This document shows, piece after piece, positions 34,061-45,528 of a DNA stretch of 64,000 nucleotides (position 1 is its first letter; each line of letters opens with the position of its first letter). The stretch spans positions 496,001 through 560,000 of the forward strand of contig CAWAWJ010000001.1 in assembly GCA_963785735.1 (NCBI GenBank), in the 5' to 3' direction. The notes beneath the pieces were generated by a model that was given only the letters and a program-made list of their open reading frames with translations, was not told the origin of the DNA and searched no databases. The DNA is from REEB95 sp963785735 (GTDB taxonomy: Bacteria; Pseudomonadota; Alphaproteobacteria; ATCC43930; CGMCC-115725). The position numbers were made by a program, and so were the translations under genes.

Positions 34061-34609
34061 ATGGCGGAACAGAACGAAGAAACCGAAGGCCAGGCTGCGC
34101 CCGAGGCGCCATCGCCCGAGGCGCAAACGCCCGAGGAAAAAATCGCGAAGCTCGAAGCCGAGCTGGCCGAGGCGCGCGACAAGCTCTTGCGCGCCTTGGC
34201 CGAAAGCGAGAACCAGCGCCGGCGTTTCCTGCGCGAGCGCGAGGAATCGGTGCGTTTCGCGGCCTCGAGCTTCGCCAAGGAGTTGCTGAGCGTCGCCGAC
34301 AATCTGCGCCGCGCGATCGCGAGCGAAGCCGCGATATCCGGCGATCCGGCGGCCAAGGGCGTGATCGAAGGCGTGACCGCGACCGAGCGCGAGCTCTGGG
34401 CCATTTTCGAGCGCCACGGCGTCAAGCGCGTCGAGCCCGGCTTGGGCGATCCCTTCGACCCTCATCTCCATCAGGCGATGTACGAGGTCGAGTCCGGCGA
34501 TTACCCGCCCGGCACGATCGCCCAGGTGATGCAGCCGGGTTATGTCATGCATGACCGGCTCTTGAGGCCCGCTTTGGTTGGCGTCGCCAAGCCGCAAGCC
34601 CAGAGATAA
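34061..34609 (+). CDS. grpE: Nucleotide exchange factor GrpE
   Basis: 182 residues. An acidic disordered N-terminus (rich in E, A, P) leads to the long coiled coil (EKIAKLEAELAEARDKLLRALAESENQRRR) and the beta domain (GVKRVEPGLGDPFDPHLHQAMYEV, GTIAQVMQPGYVMHDRLLRPALVGVAK). It drives ADP release from DnaK. Cotranscribed with hrcA; dnaK is 860 bp downstream, separated by a TPR gene on the other strand. Confidence 0.95.
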   Translation: MAEQNEETEGQAAPEAPSPEAQTPEEKIAKLEAELAEARDKLLRALAESENQRRRFLREREESVRFAASSFAKELLSVADNLRRAIASEAAISGDPAAKGVIEGVTATERELWAIFERHGVKRVEPGLGDPFDPHLHQAMYEVESGDYPPGTIAQVMQPGYVMHDRLLRPALVGVAKPQAQR

Positions 34610-34621
34610 CGCCGCGCCCGT

Positions 34622-35224
34622 TTATTGTGGGTGTTTCAGCGAGGGATCGAGCTGGACCGCCTTGTCGTAATCGGCCTGGGCCTTGTCGTGCTGGCCGAGC
34701 TTGTCCTCGGCGATGGCGCGCGAATAATAAATCTGGCCGAGATTGGGGTTGAGGGATATCGCCTTGTTCAGATCCGGCAGCGCCTTGTCGAATTGGCCCT
34801 TGGCGTTATAGGCCGCGCCGCGATTTTGATAGGCGCGGAAACTGTTGGGATCGAGGCCGATCGACCGGTTGAAATCGGCGAGCGCCAGGTCGAATTCCTG
34901 CTTGCCGAAATAATCGGCGCCGCGCTCGTCGAGCGCCTCGGCGTCGTTGGGCGACAGCTTCAGTTCCTGGCTCAGGTCCTGGATCGCCGGGTCGTATTCG
35001 CGCTTCAGGCTGTGGGCCTGGCCGCGGTTGTAATAGGCGTTGGCCAGGTCCTGGCCGCTGAGACGGCCTGACTGGATCATGGCGGTGCAGCCGGCGATGA
35101 TCTGGTCATAAGAGGCGCTGTTGCGGCCATGGCAATTGTCGTTGTCCTGGGCGGATTGGGACCAGGCCGGCGCCGCCGCCAGGAGAACCAGGGCCAAACC
35201 GGTCGCGATTGCCGCTTGCCGCAT
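34622..35224 (-). CDS. Periplasmic TPR-repeat protein
   Basis: 200 residues from the ATG at 35224, which has GGGAGG at a good 6-bp spacing; another ATG two codons upstream sits directly against that site. A Sec signal (ending PAWSQS) is followed by about four tetratricopeptide repeats of 34 residues (ANAYYNRGQAHSLKREYDPAIQD, AEALDERGADYFGKQEFDLALAD, FRAYQNRGAAYNAKGQFDKALPD, QIYYSRAIAEDKLGQHDKAQAD). TPRs form protein-binding scaffolds; the partner is unknown. It separates hrcA-grpE from dnaK-dnaJ. Confidence 0.85.
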   Translation of the reverse strand: MRQAAIATGLALVLLAAAPAWSQSAQDNDNCHGRNSASYDQIIAGCTAMIQSGRLSGQDLANAYYNRGQAHSLKREYDPAIQDLSQELKLSPNDAEALDERGADYFGKQEFDLALADFNRSIGLDPNSFRAYQNRGAAYNAKGQFDKALPDLNKAISLNPNLGQIYYSRAIAEDKLGQHDKAQADYDKAVQLDPSLKHPQ

Positions 35225-35346
35225 GCGCATCCTCCCGCCGAATCGGTTGCCGAATGATAGGGGCGAGGTTCGAGCCTAATCCCCGGCTCGGATGCCGCTC
35301 AAGCGGGGTTTGGGCCGGTTTTGAGCGGTTTTTGGCGCCCTCCAGC

Positions 35347-35375
35347 CTTGCAGACCGGATGCTTCGTCCATATAT
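35347..35375 (+). promoter_or_regulatory. Predicted heat-shock (sigma-32) promoter of dnaK-dnaJ
   Basis: CTTGCAG at 35347-35353, a 14-base spacer and CCATATAT at 35368-35375. This agrees with the RpoH pattern (CTTGAA-like -35, CCATNTN-like -10) and lies about 95 bp before dnaK, in an otherwise empty stretch. Control by RpoH is thus more likely than by HrcA. Confidence 0.6.
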
Positions 35376-35471
35376 AAACCGTGGTTTCCCGGGGATATGG
35401 GAATCCAAACGGGGAGAAGGCGCGGCGCCGTTTCGGGCCGCTGGCCTCTCCGCTGCAAGGAGAAAACGGAT

Positions 35472-37412
<1,941 letters not shown>

Positions 37413-37452
37413 GCCCATCGCCGCGGCGAAGATGGGGATTTAGCAACAGGCG

Positions 37453-38589
37453 ATGGCCAAGCAGGATTACTACGAGCTGTTGGGGGTTGCGCGCGGCGCC
37501 TCGGCCGAGGAACTCAAGAAGGCCTACCGCAAGCTCGCCATGCAATTTCACCCGGACCGCAATCCGGGCGACAAGAAATCCGAACAGCGCTTCAAGGACG
37601 CCTGCGAAGCCTACGAGGTCCTGAAGGACGAGCAGAAGCGCGCCGCTTATGACCGCTTCGGCCACGCCGCCTTCGAAGGCCCGGGCGGCACGCGCGGCCA
37701 TGGCGGCGAGGCCGGATTCGGCGCGGGCTTCGCCGACATCTTCGAGGAGATGTTCGGCGATTTCATGGGCGGACGGCGCCAGGGCCAGGGCGCCAATCTG
37801 CGCGGCAACGATCTGCGCTACAATCTCGAGATCGGGCTCGAAGAGGCCTTCAAGGGCAAGCAGACCCAGGTGCGCGTATCGACCCTCGCCGCTTGCGAGG
37901 TGTGCAAGGGCAACGGCGCCGAAGCGGGCTCGCGCCCGATCAATTGCCCGACCTGTCACGGCAGCGGACGGGTGCGGGCGCAACAGGGTTTCTTCACGCT
38001 CGAGCGCACCTGCCCCGCCTGCCGCGGCGCGGGCCGCGTGATCGAAAATCCCTGCCGCGCCTGCGGCGGCCAGGGCCGCGTGCAGAAGGAAAAGACATTG
38101 TCGGTTTCGATCCCGGCCGGGGTCGAGGACGGCACGCGCATCAGGCTCGCGGGCGAGGGCGAGGCCGGAATGCGCGGCGGCGGAGCGGGCGATCTCTATA
38201 TTTTCCTTGCCGTGAAGCCGCACCGTTTGTTCCAGCGCGAAGGCGCCAACATCCATTTGCGCGTGCCCGTGGCGTTGCCGGTGGCGGCGCTCGGGGGATC
38301 GCTTGAGGTGCCGACCATCGACGGCAACCGCACAAGGCTCACCATTCCCCCCGGCACGCAATCGGGCCACCAGCTGCGCCTCAAGGGCAAGGGCATGACG
38401 GTGCTGCGCTCGGGTGCCCGCGGCGACATGTTCGTCGAGGTGAGCGTGGAGATTCCGGTCAATCTCTCGAAACGCCAGCAGGAGCTTTTGAAGGAATTCG
38501 AGGCGGCGGGCGATGCGCGCAAGACCCAGCCGCAAAGCGCGGGCTTTTTCGCCAAGGTCAAGGAGTTCTTCGGCGACCTGACGGATTGA
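37453..38589 (+). CDS. dnaJ: Co-chaperone DnaJ (Hsp40)
   Basis: 378 residues. J domain with HPD (FHPDRNPGDKK), a glycine-rich linker, four CxxCxGxG-type zinc repeats (CEVCKGNG, CPTCHGSG, CPACRGAG, CRACGGQG) and C-terminal substrate-binding domains. It stimulates DnaK ATP hydrolysis and delivers unfolded clients. It follows dnaK by 40 bp without its own obvious promoter and is presumably under the same heat-shock promoter. Confidence 0.97.
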   Translation: MAKQDYYELLGVARGASAEELKKAYRKLAMQFHPDRNPGDKKSEQRFKDACEAYEVLKDEQKRAAYDRFGHAAFEGPGGTRGHGGEAGFGAGFADIFEEMFGDFMGGRRQGQGANLRGNDLRYNLEIGLEEAFKGKQTQVRVSTLAACEVCKGNGAEAGSRPINCPTCHGSGRVRAQQGFFTLERTCPACRGAGRVIENPCRACGGQGRVQKEKTLSVSIPAGVEDGTRIRLAGEGEAGMRGGGAGDLYIFLAVKPHRLFQREGANIHLRVPVALPVAALGGSLEVPTIDGNRTRLTIPPGTQSGHQLRLKGKGMTVLRSGARGDMFVEVSVEIPVNLSKRQQELLKEFEAAGDARKTQPQSAGFFAKVKEFFGDLTD

Positions 38590-38650
38590 GTGGCGGGAAC
38601 GCGGCGCATCCGCTAAACCGGCGCCTCCCCTGCCGTTCGAGGCCCGTCCC

Positions 38651-39823
38651 TTGTCCCATCCGGCATTCCGCAAGCTGCTGCTCCCCCTCGCCGTGCTGTG
38701 GCTCGCCGGCATGGGATTGCGCCTGACCGTGCTGGCGGTGCCGCCGGTCATCCCCCTCATCCATGACGAACTCCATTTGAGCGAGGCGGCGGTGGGCGTG
38801 CTGGGCTCGCTGCCGGCGCTGCTCTTCGCCTTCGCCGCGGTGCCGGGCGCGCTCTTGATCGCGCGCTTCGGCGCGGTGCCGACGCTGGTGGCGGGTCTCG
38901 CTCTGACCGCGCTCGCGGGCGCGGCGCGCGGATTGGCGGGGAACGTGGTGGCGCTCGATCTCGCCACCGCGGCGATGGGCGCGGGCGTCGCGGTGATGCA
39001 GCCCTCGCTGCCGCCCTTGGTGCGCGCCTGGGCGCCAAGCCGCATCGGCTTCGCCACCGCGGTCTATACCAACGGCCTCTTGATCGGCGAGACCATCCCG
39101 GTGGCGGCGACCATCCCGCTGCTGCTGCCGCTTCTCGGCGGCAGCTGGCGCTGGAGCCTCGCTTTCTGGTCGCTGCCGGTGGCGGCGACCGCGCTGCTGG
39201 TCCTGCTGGTGGCGCCGCTCGAACCGCAAGCCCGGAGCGGCGTGCCGCGGCGCTGGTGGCCCGACTGGAAAAATCCGCTGGTCTGGCGCCTCGCTTTCAT
39301 GATGGGCGGGGTCAACACCGCCTATTTCGCCACCAACACCTTCCTCCCCGATTATCTGCGCGCGACCGGCGGCGGAGAATGGATCAGCGCGGCGCTGACC
39401 TCGCTCAATTTCTGCCAGCTCCCCGCCTCCTTCGCGATGCTGGCGCTCGCCGACAGGCTGGTGGGGCGGGTTTCCGCTTATATCGCGCTCGCCGTGCTCG
39501 ACCTCGTGGGCGCCGCCGGCATGGCGTTTCTGCCCGGGCCGTGGATCGTCCCTTTCGCCGGGCTTCTGGGCTGCGCCAACGCCGCGCTTCTGGTGATGAT
39601 GCTGGCGCTGCCCGCGCTCCTGGCCGAGCCGGGCGACGCCCACCGCGTCATCGCGGCGATGTTCACCATCTCATATCCGACCGCGGTGGTGGCGCCTATC
39701 CTGGCGGGGCTCCTATGGGACGCGAGCGGATGGCCGGCGCTCGCTTTCGCCCCGGCGGCGGCGGGGGCGCTCGCCATCATGGGCCTAGCGCCGACCATCG
39801 GGTTCAGGCGGCGCCTCGGGTAA
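38651..39823 (+). CDS. MFS transporter (CynX/NimT-like)
   Basis: 390 residues, TTG start with GAGG 8 bp upstream. About 12 membrane helices; the N-terminal pattern (LTVLAVPPVIPLIHDELHLSEAAVGVLGSLPALLFAFAAVPGALLIARFG) and MQPSLPPLVRAWAPSRIGFATAVYTNGLLIGE resemble the CynX/NimT cyanate-nitroimidazole family of the MFS. Substrate unknown. It is 61 bp after dnaJ and convergent with glnD across 3 bp. Confidence 0.82.
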   Translation: MSHPAFRKLLLPLAVLWLAGMGLRLTVLAVPPVIPLIHDELHLSEAAVGVLGSLPALLFAFAAVPGALLIARFGAVPTLVAGLALTALAGAARGLAGNVVALDLATAAMGAGVAVMQPSLPPLVRAWAPSRIGFATAVYTNGLLIGETIPVAATIPLLLPLLGGSWRWSLAFWSLPVAATALLVLLVAPLEPQARSGVPRRWWPDWKNPLVWRLAFMMGGVNTAYFATNTFLPDYLRATGGGEWISAALTSLNFCQLPASFAMLALADRLVGRVSAYIALAVLDLVGAAGMAFLPGPWIVPFAGLLGCANAALLVMMLALPALLAEPGDAHRVIAAMFTISYPTAVVAPILAGLLWDASGWPALAFAPAAAGALAIMGLAPTIGFRRRLG

Positions 39824-39826
39824 TCC

Positions 39827-42601
39827 CTATTCCGCGGCCGCGGCCGGCGGCTTGCGGGCGCGTTTGGCCCCGGCGGCCTTGGCGTTCGATGCGAGCGCCG
39901 ATGTGAGCCGCGAGCGGATGTCCTTGAGGCGCGCCGGCTGCTCGATCTTGTGGCCGAAAAGATCCTTCACGTAAAAGACGTCGACCACTTTTTCGCCATA
40001 GGTCGAAATCTTGGCGCTCGAAATCTGGAGATTGAGCGATGTCAGCGCGCGCGTCACATCGAACAGCAAGCCCGGCCGGTCGGGGCCGTTCACCTCGATC
40101 ACGGTGTAGGTGAGGCTCGCGTTGTTGTCGACGATGACGCGCGGCGGCACGTCGATGGTGCGGGTGCGCGGCGGAATCGCCCGCGGCTTGGCGAGTTCGA
40201 GATCGGGCTGGATGTCGCCCGAGAGCACGTTCTCGAACAGGCTCGCGAGCTTTTCGAGCTTCTCGGGCCGGTCGAAGGCGCCGCCCGCCTGGTCCTGGAC
40301 CCAGAAGGTGTCGAGTGCCATGCCGTTCTGCATGGTGAGAATCTTGGCGTCGACGATGTTGGCGCCGGCGAGCGCGAGCGCGCCGGCGATGCGCGAGAAC
40401 AATCCGGCGTGGTCGGCGGTGTAGAGCGTGATCTCGGTGACGGCGCGGGCGGCCTCGACGCGCGTCTCGAGCGTCAGCGGGCGCCCCGAACGCTCGGCGT
40501 CGCGGATGAGCCGCGCATGGCGCGCCTCGGTCTCGGGATCGAAGGAGAGCCAATAGAACGGATAGCCCTTGGCGATGAAGGATTCGATTTCCTCGCGTGA
40601 GAAATCGGGCAGGAGCTTCACGGTCGATTCCTGCGCGAGCGAGACGCGCTGCATCTGGCCCTCCTCGACGAGCCCGCCCACCATCAGATCGAAGGCGCGG
40701 TGATAAAGCTCGCGCAGCAGCGTCGCCTTCCAGTTGTTCCACACCTTGGGGCCGACCGCGCGGATATCGGCCACCGTCAAAACCAAGAGCAGCTTCAGCC
40801 GCTCGGGCGATTGCACGCGCTCGACGAAATCGCGGATAGTCTGCGGATCGTCGATGTCGCGCTTGAAGGCGGTGTCGCTCATCAGGAGATGCCAGCGCAC
40901 CAGCCACGCGGCGGTCTCGGTCTCCTCCGCGGTCAAGCCCAGGCGGGGGCCGAGCTTCTGCGCCACTTCCTCGCCCAGGATCGAATGGTCGCCGCCCCTG
41001 CCCTTGGCGATGTCGTGCAGCAGCACGGCGAGATAAAGCGCGCGGCGCGAGGAAATCGTGGGCGCGAGCGACGTGGCGAGCGGCAGCTCGTCCTTGAACT
41101 CGCCCTTCTCGATCTTGGCGAGCAGTCCGATCGCATAGATGGTGTGCTCGTCGACCGTATAGATGTGATACATGTCGAACTGCATCTGCGCCACGACCCG
41201 GCCGAAATCGGGCACGAATCGGCCGAAAACGCCGGCTTCGTTCATGCGCCGGAGCGCCACTTCCGGGTCCTTCCGCGAGGTCAGAATCTCCAAGAACAGG
41301 CGGTTCGCCTCGGGCGAATTGCGCAGATCGTTGTCGATAAGCTTCAAGGATTGGGTGATGAGGCGCAGCGCATGGGGATGGATGTCGAGCTCGTGCTGCT
41401 CGGCCAGGTGGAACATGCGGAGAAGATTGACCGGGTCGTCGCGGAAGGTGCTGTCCTTGTCGACGTCGATGCGGCCGGAAGCAACCTTGAAGCCCTCGAG
41501 CTTCTTCGCGCCGCCGCGCCACCGCCGCCAGGCGAGCAGCGGCTCCTTGGTCTGCTCGGATTCAAGGAGCGCGCAGAAGATGCGCGTCAGGTCGCCCACG
41601 TCCTTGGCGACGAGGAAATAATGCTTCATGAAGCGCTCGACGCCGCGCGTGCCGACATGGTCGGTGTAGCCCATGCGCCGCGCGATCTCGGACTGGTATT
41701 CGAAGGTCAAGCGGTCCTCGGCCCGGCCCGAGAGGAAATGCAGATGGCAGCGCACCGTCCAGAGGAAATTCTGCGCGCGCTCGAAGCGTTGCGCCTCCTT
41801 GGCCGAGAGCACCTTGAGATCGACCAGCGCCGCCACGTCGTCGACCCGGTAGATGTATTTGGCGATCCAGAAGAGCGTGTGGAGATCGCGCAGGCCCCCC
41901 TTGCCCTCCTTGACGTTGGGCTCGACGTGATAGCGTGAATCGCCGAGCCGGCGGTGGCGCTCGTTGCGCTCGGCGAGCTTGTCGCGCACGAACTCCGACG
42001 CCGAGCCCTTGGCGATCTGGGCCTCGAACGCCTTTTTGAGATCGTCGTAGAGCTTCTGCTCGCCCCAGATGTAGCGCGCCTCGAGGATGGCGGTGCGGGT
42101 GGAAAGATCGGCCTTGGCGGCGGCTATCGTCTCGTCGATCGAGCGCGTCGCCTGCCCGACCTTCAATCCCAAATCCCACAGCGCATAGAGCATGTATTCC
42201 ACCACCTGCTCGATATGGGGCGTCGCCTTGTGGTGGAGCAGGAAAAGGAGATCGATGTCGGAATGGGGCGCCAATTCGCCGCGGCCGTAACCGCCGACGG
42301 CGATCAACGCCATCTGCTCGCCCGAGGTCGGGTTGGGCGCGGGATAAATCCGGCTCTGGGTGAAATCGTAAAGCGCGCGGATGATCTGATCCATGAGATA
42401 AGCGAGCGCGTGCACGGTTTCGGTGCCCGAGGCGCCCGCCTCGAAACGCTTTTGCACTTCGGCGCGGCCGGCGATGAGCGCCTCTTTCAAGAGCGCGCTC
42501 ACCTCTTTCCGGCCGGGCGCGCCCGTGGTGGCAAGCGCGTCAAGCTTCGCCTGGATCGAACGGCGCTCGATGATGTCGCGCGGATGGGGGATGGCGCTCA
42601 T
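39827..42601 (-). CDS. glnD: Bifunctional [protein-PII] uridylyltransferase/uridylyl-removing enzyme
   Basis: 924 residues, full length. The N-terminal nucleotidyltransferase motif is GGYGRGELAPHSDIDLLFL, followed by the GlnD helical region, an HD phosphohydrolase domain (LHDIAKGRGGDHS) that removes UMP, and two C-terminal ACT domains (VTEITLYTADHAGLFSRIAGALALAGANI and VIEVNGPDRPGLLFDVTRALTSLNLQI) that sense glutamine. It modifies PII to report nitrogen status. It lies 44 bp after mutS on the same strand. Confidence 0.96.
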   Translation of the reverse strand: MSAIPHPRDIIERRSIQAKLDALATTGAPGRKEVSALLKEALIAGRAEVQKRFEAGASGTETVHALAYLMDQIIRALYDFTQSRIYPAPNPTSGEQMALIAVGGYGRGELAPHSDIDLLFLLHHKATPHIEQVVEYMLYALWDLGLKVGQATRSIDETIAAAKADLSTRTAILEARYIWGEQKLYDDLKKAFEAQIAKGSASEFVRDKLAERNERHRRLGDSRYHVEPNVKEGKGGLRDLHTLFWIAKYIYRVDDVAALVDLKVLSAKEAQRFERAQNFLWTVRCHLHFLSGRAEDRLTFEYQSEIARRMGYTDHVGTRGVERFMKHYFLVAKDVGDLTRIFCALLESEQTKEPLLAWRRWRGGAKKLEGFKVASGRIDVDKDSTFRDDPVNLLRMFHLAEQHELDIHPHALRLITQSLKLIDNDLRNSPEANRLFLEILTSRKDPEVALRRMNEAGVFGRFVPDFGRVVAQMQFDMYHIYTVDEHTIYAIGLLAKIEKGEFKDELPLATSLAPTISSRRALYLAVLLHDIAKGRGGDHSILGEEVAQKLGPRLGLTAEETETAAWLVRWHLLMSDTAFKRDIDDPQTIRDFVERVQSPERLKLLLVLTVADIRAVGPKVWNNWKATLLRELYHRAFDLMVGGLVEEGQMQRVSLAQESTVKLLPDFSREEIESFIAKGYPFYWLSFDPETEARHARLIRDAERSGRPLTLETRVEAARAVTEITLYTADHAGLFSRIAGALALAGANIVDAKILTMQNGMALDTFWVQDQAGGAFDRPEKLEKLASLFENVLSGDIQPDLELAKPRAIPPRTRTIDVPPRVIVDNNASLTYTVIEVNGPDRPGLLFDVTRALTSLNLQISSAKISTYGEKVVDVFYVKDLFGHKIEQPARLKDIRSRLTSALASNAKAAGAKRARKPPAAAAE

Positions 42602-42645
42602 GCCGGCATTTTACACGGGGTCGGGTTAAGAGTCGCTTCGCCCGC

Positions 42646-45408
42646 TCAGCCGGTCTTGCCAGCTAAAGCCTTGATCCGATAGAGAAATTCAAGAGCTTGC
42701 CGGGGCGATAATTCGTCCGGGCGTAAAGCGTCGAGGAGCGTTTCAAGCTCCCGAGGCGAGATCGAGGTTTGATCGAGGTGGGATCGAGGCTCGGCCGAGG
42801 CATCGCGAGGCAAAGCCGAGGCGTTTCGAGGTTTCGCAACGGACGTGAAAAGCGGCAAATCCTCGGCGAGCCGGGTCAATTGCCCGCGCTGCTCGCCCTT
42901 TTCCAGGATCGCCAGAACCTCTTCGGCCCGCGCGATCACGGCCGGGGGCAAGCCCGCCAATTTGGCGACATGGATGCCGTAGGAACGGTCGGCGGCCCCG
43001 GGCGCGACCTCGTGCAGAAAAACCACATCGCCCTGCCATTCCTTGACGCGCATGGTCCAGCAGGACAAATCCTCGAGCTTGCCCTGAAGCGCCGTAAGTT
43101 CATGGTAGTGGGTGGCGAAGAGGCAGCGGCAGCGATTGATGCCGTGGAGATGCTCGAGCGCCGCCCAGGCGATCGAGAGCCCGTCGAATGTGGAGGTGCC
43201 GCGGCCGATCTCGTCGAGGATGACGAGCGAGCGTTCCGTCGCCTGATTGAGGATGGAGGCGGTCTCGACCATCTCGACCATGAATGTGGAACGCCCGCGC
43301 GCCAGATCGTCGGCGGCGCCGACGCGCGAGAAAAGCCGGTCGACGATGCCGATGGTGGCGGACTCGGCCGGGACATAGCCCCCCATTTGCGCCAGCAACG
43401 CGATGAGCGCGTTCTGGCGCAGGAACGTGGATTTCCCCGCCATGTTGGGGCCGGTCAAAAGCCAGAGCTTCTGGCCGGGCTTCAAATCGCAATCATTGGC
43501 GACGAAGCCCTGCGAAGCTGCGCGCTTCAAGGCCGCTTCGACCACCGGATGGCGCCCGGACTTTATGGCGAATTCCACGTCCGCCGAAATCACCGGCCGG
43601 CGGTAATTCTGCTCGACCGCCAACTCGGCATGGCTTGCCGCGACGTCGAGCGAGGCGAGCGCCGATGCCGCCAGCTGGATCGTCTCCGCGCGGGCGCGGG
43701 TCTCGTTCACCAGATCCTCGAAAAATCGCAATTCGAGCGCCAGCGCCTTGTCGGCGGCCGACGCGATGCGGCTTTCAAGCTCGCCCAGCTCGACCGTGGT
43801 GTAGCGCACCGAGGAGGCGAGCGTCTGGCGGTGGATGAAGGAAGGCCCGAGCTTGCCCGCGTGATTGGGCGAGATGTCGATGTGGTAGCCCAGCACGTTG
43901 TTGTGCCGGATCTTGAGAGAGGCCACGCCCGTCTCGCCCGCGTAGCGCGCCTGAAGCTCCGCCACCAGACGGCGGCCTTCGTCGCGCAAAGCCCGCAGCT
44001 CGTCGAGTTCGGGCGCGTAATTGGGGGCGATGAAACCGCCGTCGCGGGCGTAAAGCGGCAGCTCCGCCGCGAGCGCGCGGCTCAAGCGGTCGACGAAAGC
44101 CGAATGCTCGCCGAGCTCCTTGAGCGCCTGCGCGATGAGCGCGGGCGGCTTGGCCGAGGATAGCGTGGCGCGCAAAGCAGCGCTCTCCCCGAGCCCGTCG
44201 CGCAAGGCCGCCAAATCGCGCGGGCCGCCCCGGCCCAAGGCAAGCCTGGCCAGGGCGCGCGCCAAGTCGGGGCAGCGGCCGAGAATGGCGCGGCTTGCCT
44301 CGCGCAGTCTTTCGTCGCCGGCGAAGAACCCGGCCGCGTCGAGCCGCGCTTCGATGGCGGGGATGTCGGTCAAGGGCGCCGAGAGATGCCCGGCCAGAAG
44401 CCGGGCGCCAGCACCGGTTTGGGTGCGGTCGATCGCGGCCAAAAGGCTCCCCGTGCGCTCGCCCGTTAGGGTCTCGGTCAATTCGAGATTGCGCCTGGTG
44501 GCGGGATCGATCGCGAGAAACGCCCCCGATGAAAAACGCCGGGGCGCGCCCAAGGCCGGAAGCTTTCCGGCCTGGGTCAATTCGACGTAATCGAGGAGCG
44601 CGCCCGAGGCCGCGATTTCGGATCGCGAGAAATCGCCGAAGGCGTCGAGCGCCTTCACCCCCAAAGCCGCTTCGAGGCGCCTTTTGCCGTTCTCGCTGTC
44701 GAACCGCGCATTGGGCAAGGGCGAGAGCGCGGATTTCCAGTCGTTCAAAAGCTCGAACAGTTCGGGCTTTTGCAAAAGCCGCTCGGGCAGCAGGATTTCG
44801 CCCGGCGCGAGGCGGGCCAAGGCCGCGCCCAGATTGGCCGGCGACACCTCTTGGGCCGCGAAATCGCCGGTCGAAAGATCGAGCCAGGAAAGCGCCAAGC
44901 CGTTTTGCGCCTCGGCCAAGGCGGCCAGATAATTGTGCCGCCTCGCATCGAGGATGGTTTCCTCGGTGATGGTGCCGGGGGTGACGATGCGCACCACATC
45001 GCGCCTGACGGGCGGCTTGCCCGGGCGTTTCCGGGCTTCCGCCGGGTCTTCCATCTGCTCGCACACCGCGACGCGGAAGCCCTGGCGGATCAATTTGGCG
45101 AGATAGGCCTCGGCCGCGTGCACCGGCACGCCGCACATGGGGATGTCCTCGCCCTCATGCTTGCCGCGCTTGGTGAGGGCGATGTCGAGCGCGCGCGCGG
45201 CCTTAGCGGCGTCCTCGAAGAACAGCTCGTAGAAATCCCCCATGCGGTAGAAGAGCAGGCTGCCGGGATGCCGGCTTTTGATCTCGAGATACTGCGCCAT
45301 CATCGGCGAGGCGTCGGACCCGGCCTGAACCGCCGGAAGCGCGATCTTATCGGGCGCGGGCGCGGCTTCTTGCCTCGGCGCGGCGGGGCTGGGGCGGGCG
45401 GGCGGCAT
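42646..45408 (-). CDS. mutS: DNA mismatch repair protein MutS
   Basis: 920 residues. An alanine/proline-rich extension of about 35 residues precedes the mismatch-binding domain (GSLLFYRMGDFYELFF with the FxE-type wedge). Core, lever and clamp domains follow, then the ATPase with Walker A LTGPNMAGKSTFLRQ, Walker B SLVILDEIGRGTSTFDG and the signature helix. Near the C-terminus the linker contains PRNASAL and PRDASAE repeats encoded by a degenerate 11-bp repeat (42758-42832). The last helix pair is the tetramerisation region. It recognises mispairs with MutL. Confidence 0.96.
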   Translation of the reverse strand: MPPARPSPAAPRQEAAPAPDKIALPAVQAGSDASPMMAQYLEIKSRHPGSLLFYRMGDFYELFFEDAAKAARALDIALTKRGKHEGEDIPMCGVPVHAAEAYLAKLIRQGFRVAVCEQMEDPAEARKRPGKPPVRRDVVRIVTPGTITEETILDARRHNYLAALAEAQNGLALSWLDLSTGDFAAQEVSPANLGAALARLAPGEILLPERLLQKPELFELLNDWKSALSPLPNARFDSENGKRRLEAALGVKALDAFGDFSRSEIAASGALLDYVELTQAGKLPALGAPRRFSSGAFLAIDPATRRNLELTETLTGERTGSLLAAIDRTQTGAGARLLAGHLSAPLTDIPAIEARLDAAGFFAGDERLREASRAILGRCPDLARALARLALGRGGPRDLAALRDGLGESAALRATLSSAKPPALIAQALKELGEHSAFVDRLSRALAAELPLYARDGGFIAPNYAPELDELRALRDEGRRLVAELQARYAGETGVASLKIRHNNVLGYHIDISPNHAGKLGPSFIHRQTLASSVRYTTVELGELESRIASAADKALALELRFFEDLVNETRARAETIQLAASALASLDVAASHAELAVEQNYRRPVISADVEFAIKSGRHPVVEAALKRAASQGFVANDCDLKPGQKLWLLTGPNMAGKSTFLRQNALIALLAQMGGYVPAESATIGIVDRLFSRVGAADDLARGRSTFMVEMVETASILNQATERSLVILDEIGRGTSTFDGLSIAWAALEHLHGINRCRCLFATHYHELTALQGKLEDLSCWTMRVKEWQGDVVFLHEVAPGAADRSYGIHVAKLAGLPPAVIARAEEVLAILEKGEQRGQLTRLAEDLPLFTSVAKPRNASALPRDASAEPRSHLDQTSISPRELETLLDALRPDELSPRQALEFLYRIKALAGKTG
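42758..42832. repeat. Degenerate 11-bp tandem repeat inside mutS
   Basis: Seven units of 10-11 bp share a core GAGGT or GAGGC (plus strand), for example TTGATCGAGGT followed by GGGATCGAGGC. They encode the proline/arginine-containing linker before the C-terminal helices of MutS. Length change by whole units would mostly shift the frame, except in steps of three units. Confidence 0.6.
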
Positions 45409-45528
45409 GACGCGAAAGCTAGCACCCCGCCCGGACCCATGGGAACCGGCGCGGCACGGCGCTTTGAGACCTGCCGCGGCGCCCGGCGAAGGGCTACTAT
45501 CCCCGGAAGGCGGACCGGAGAAGACCGC

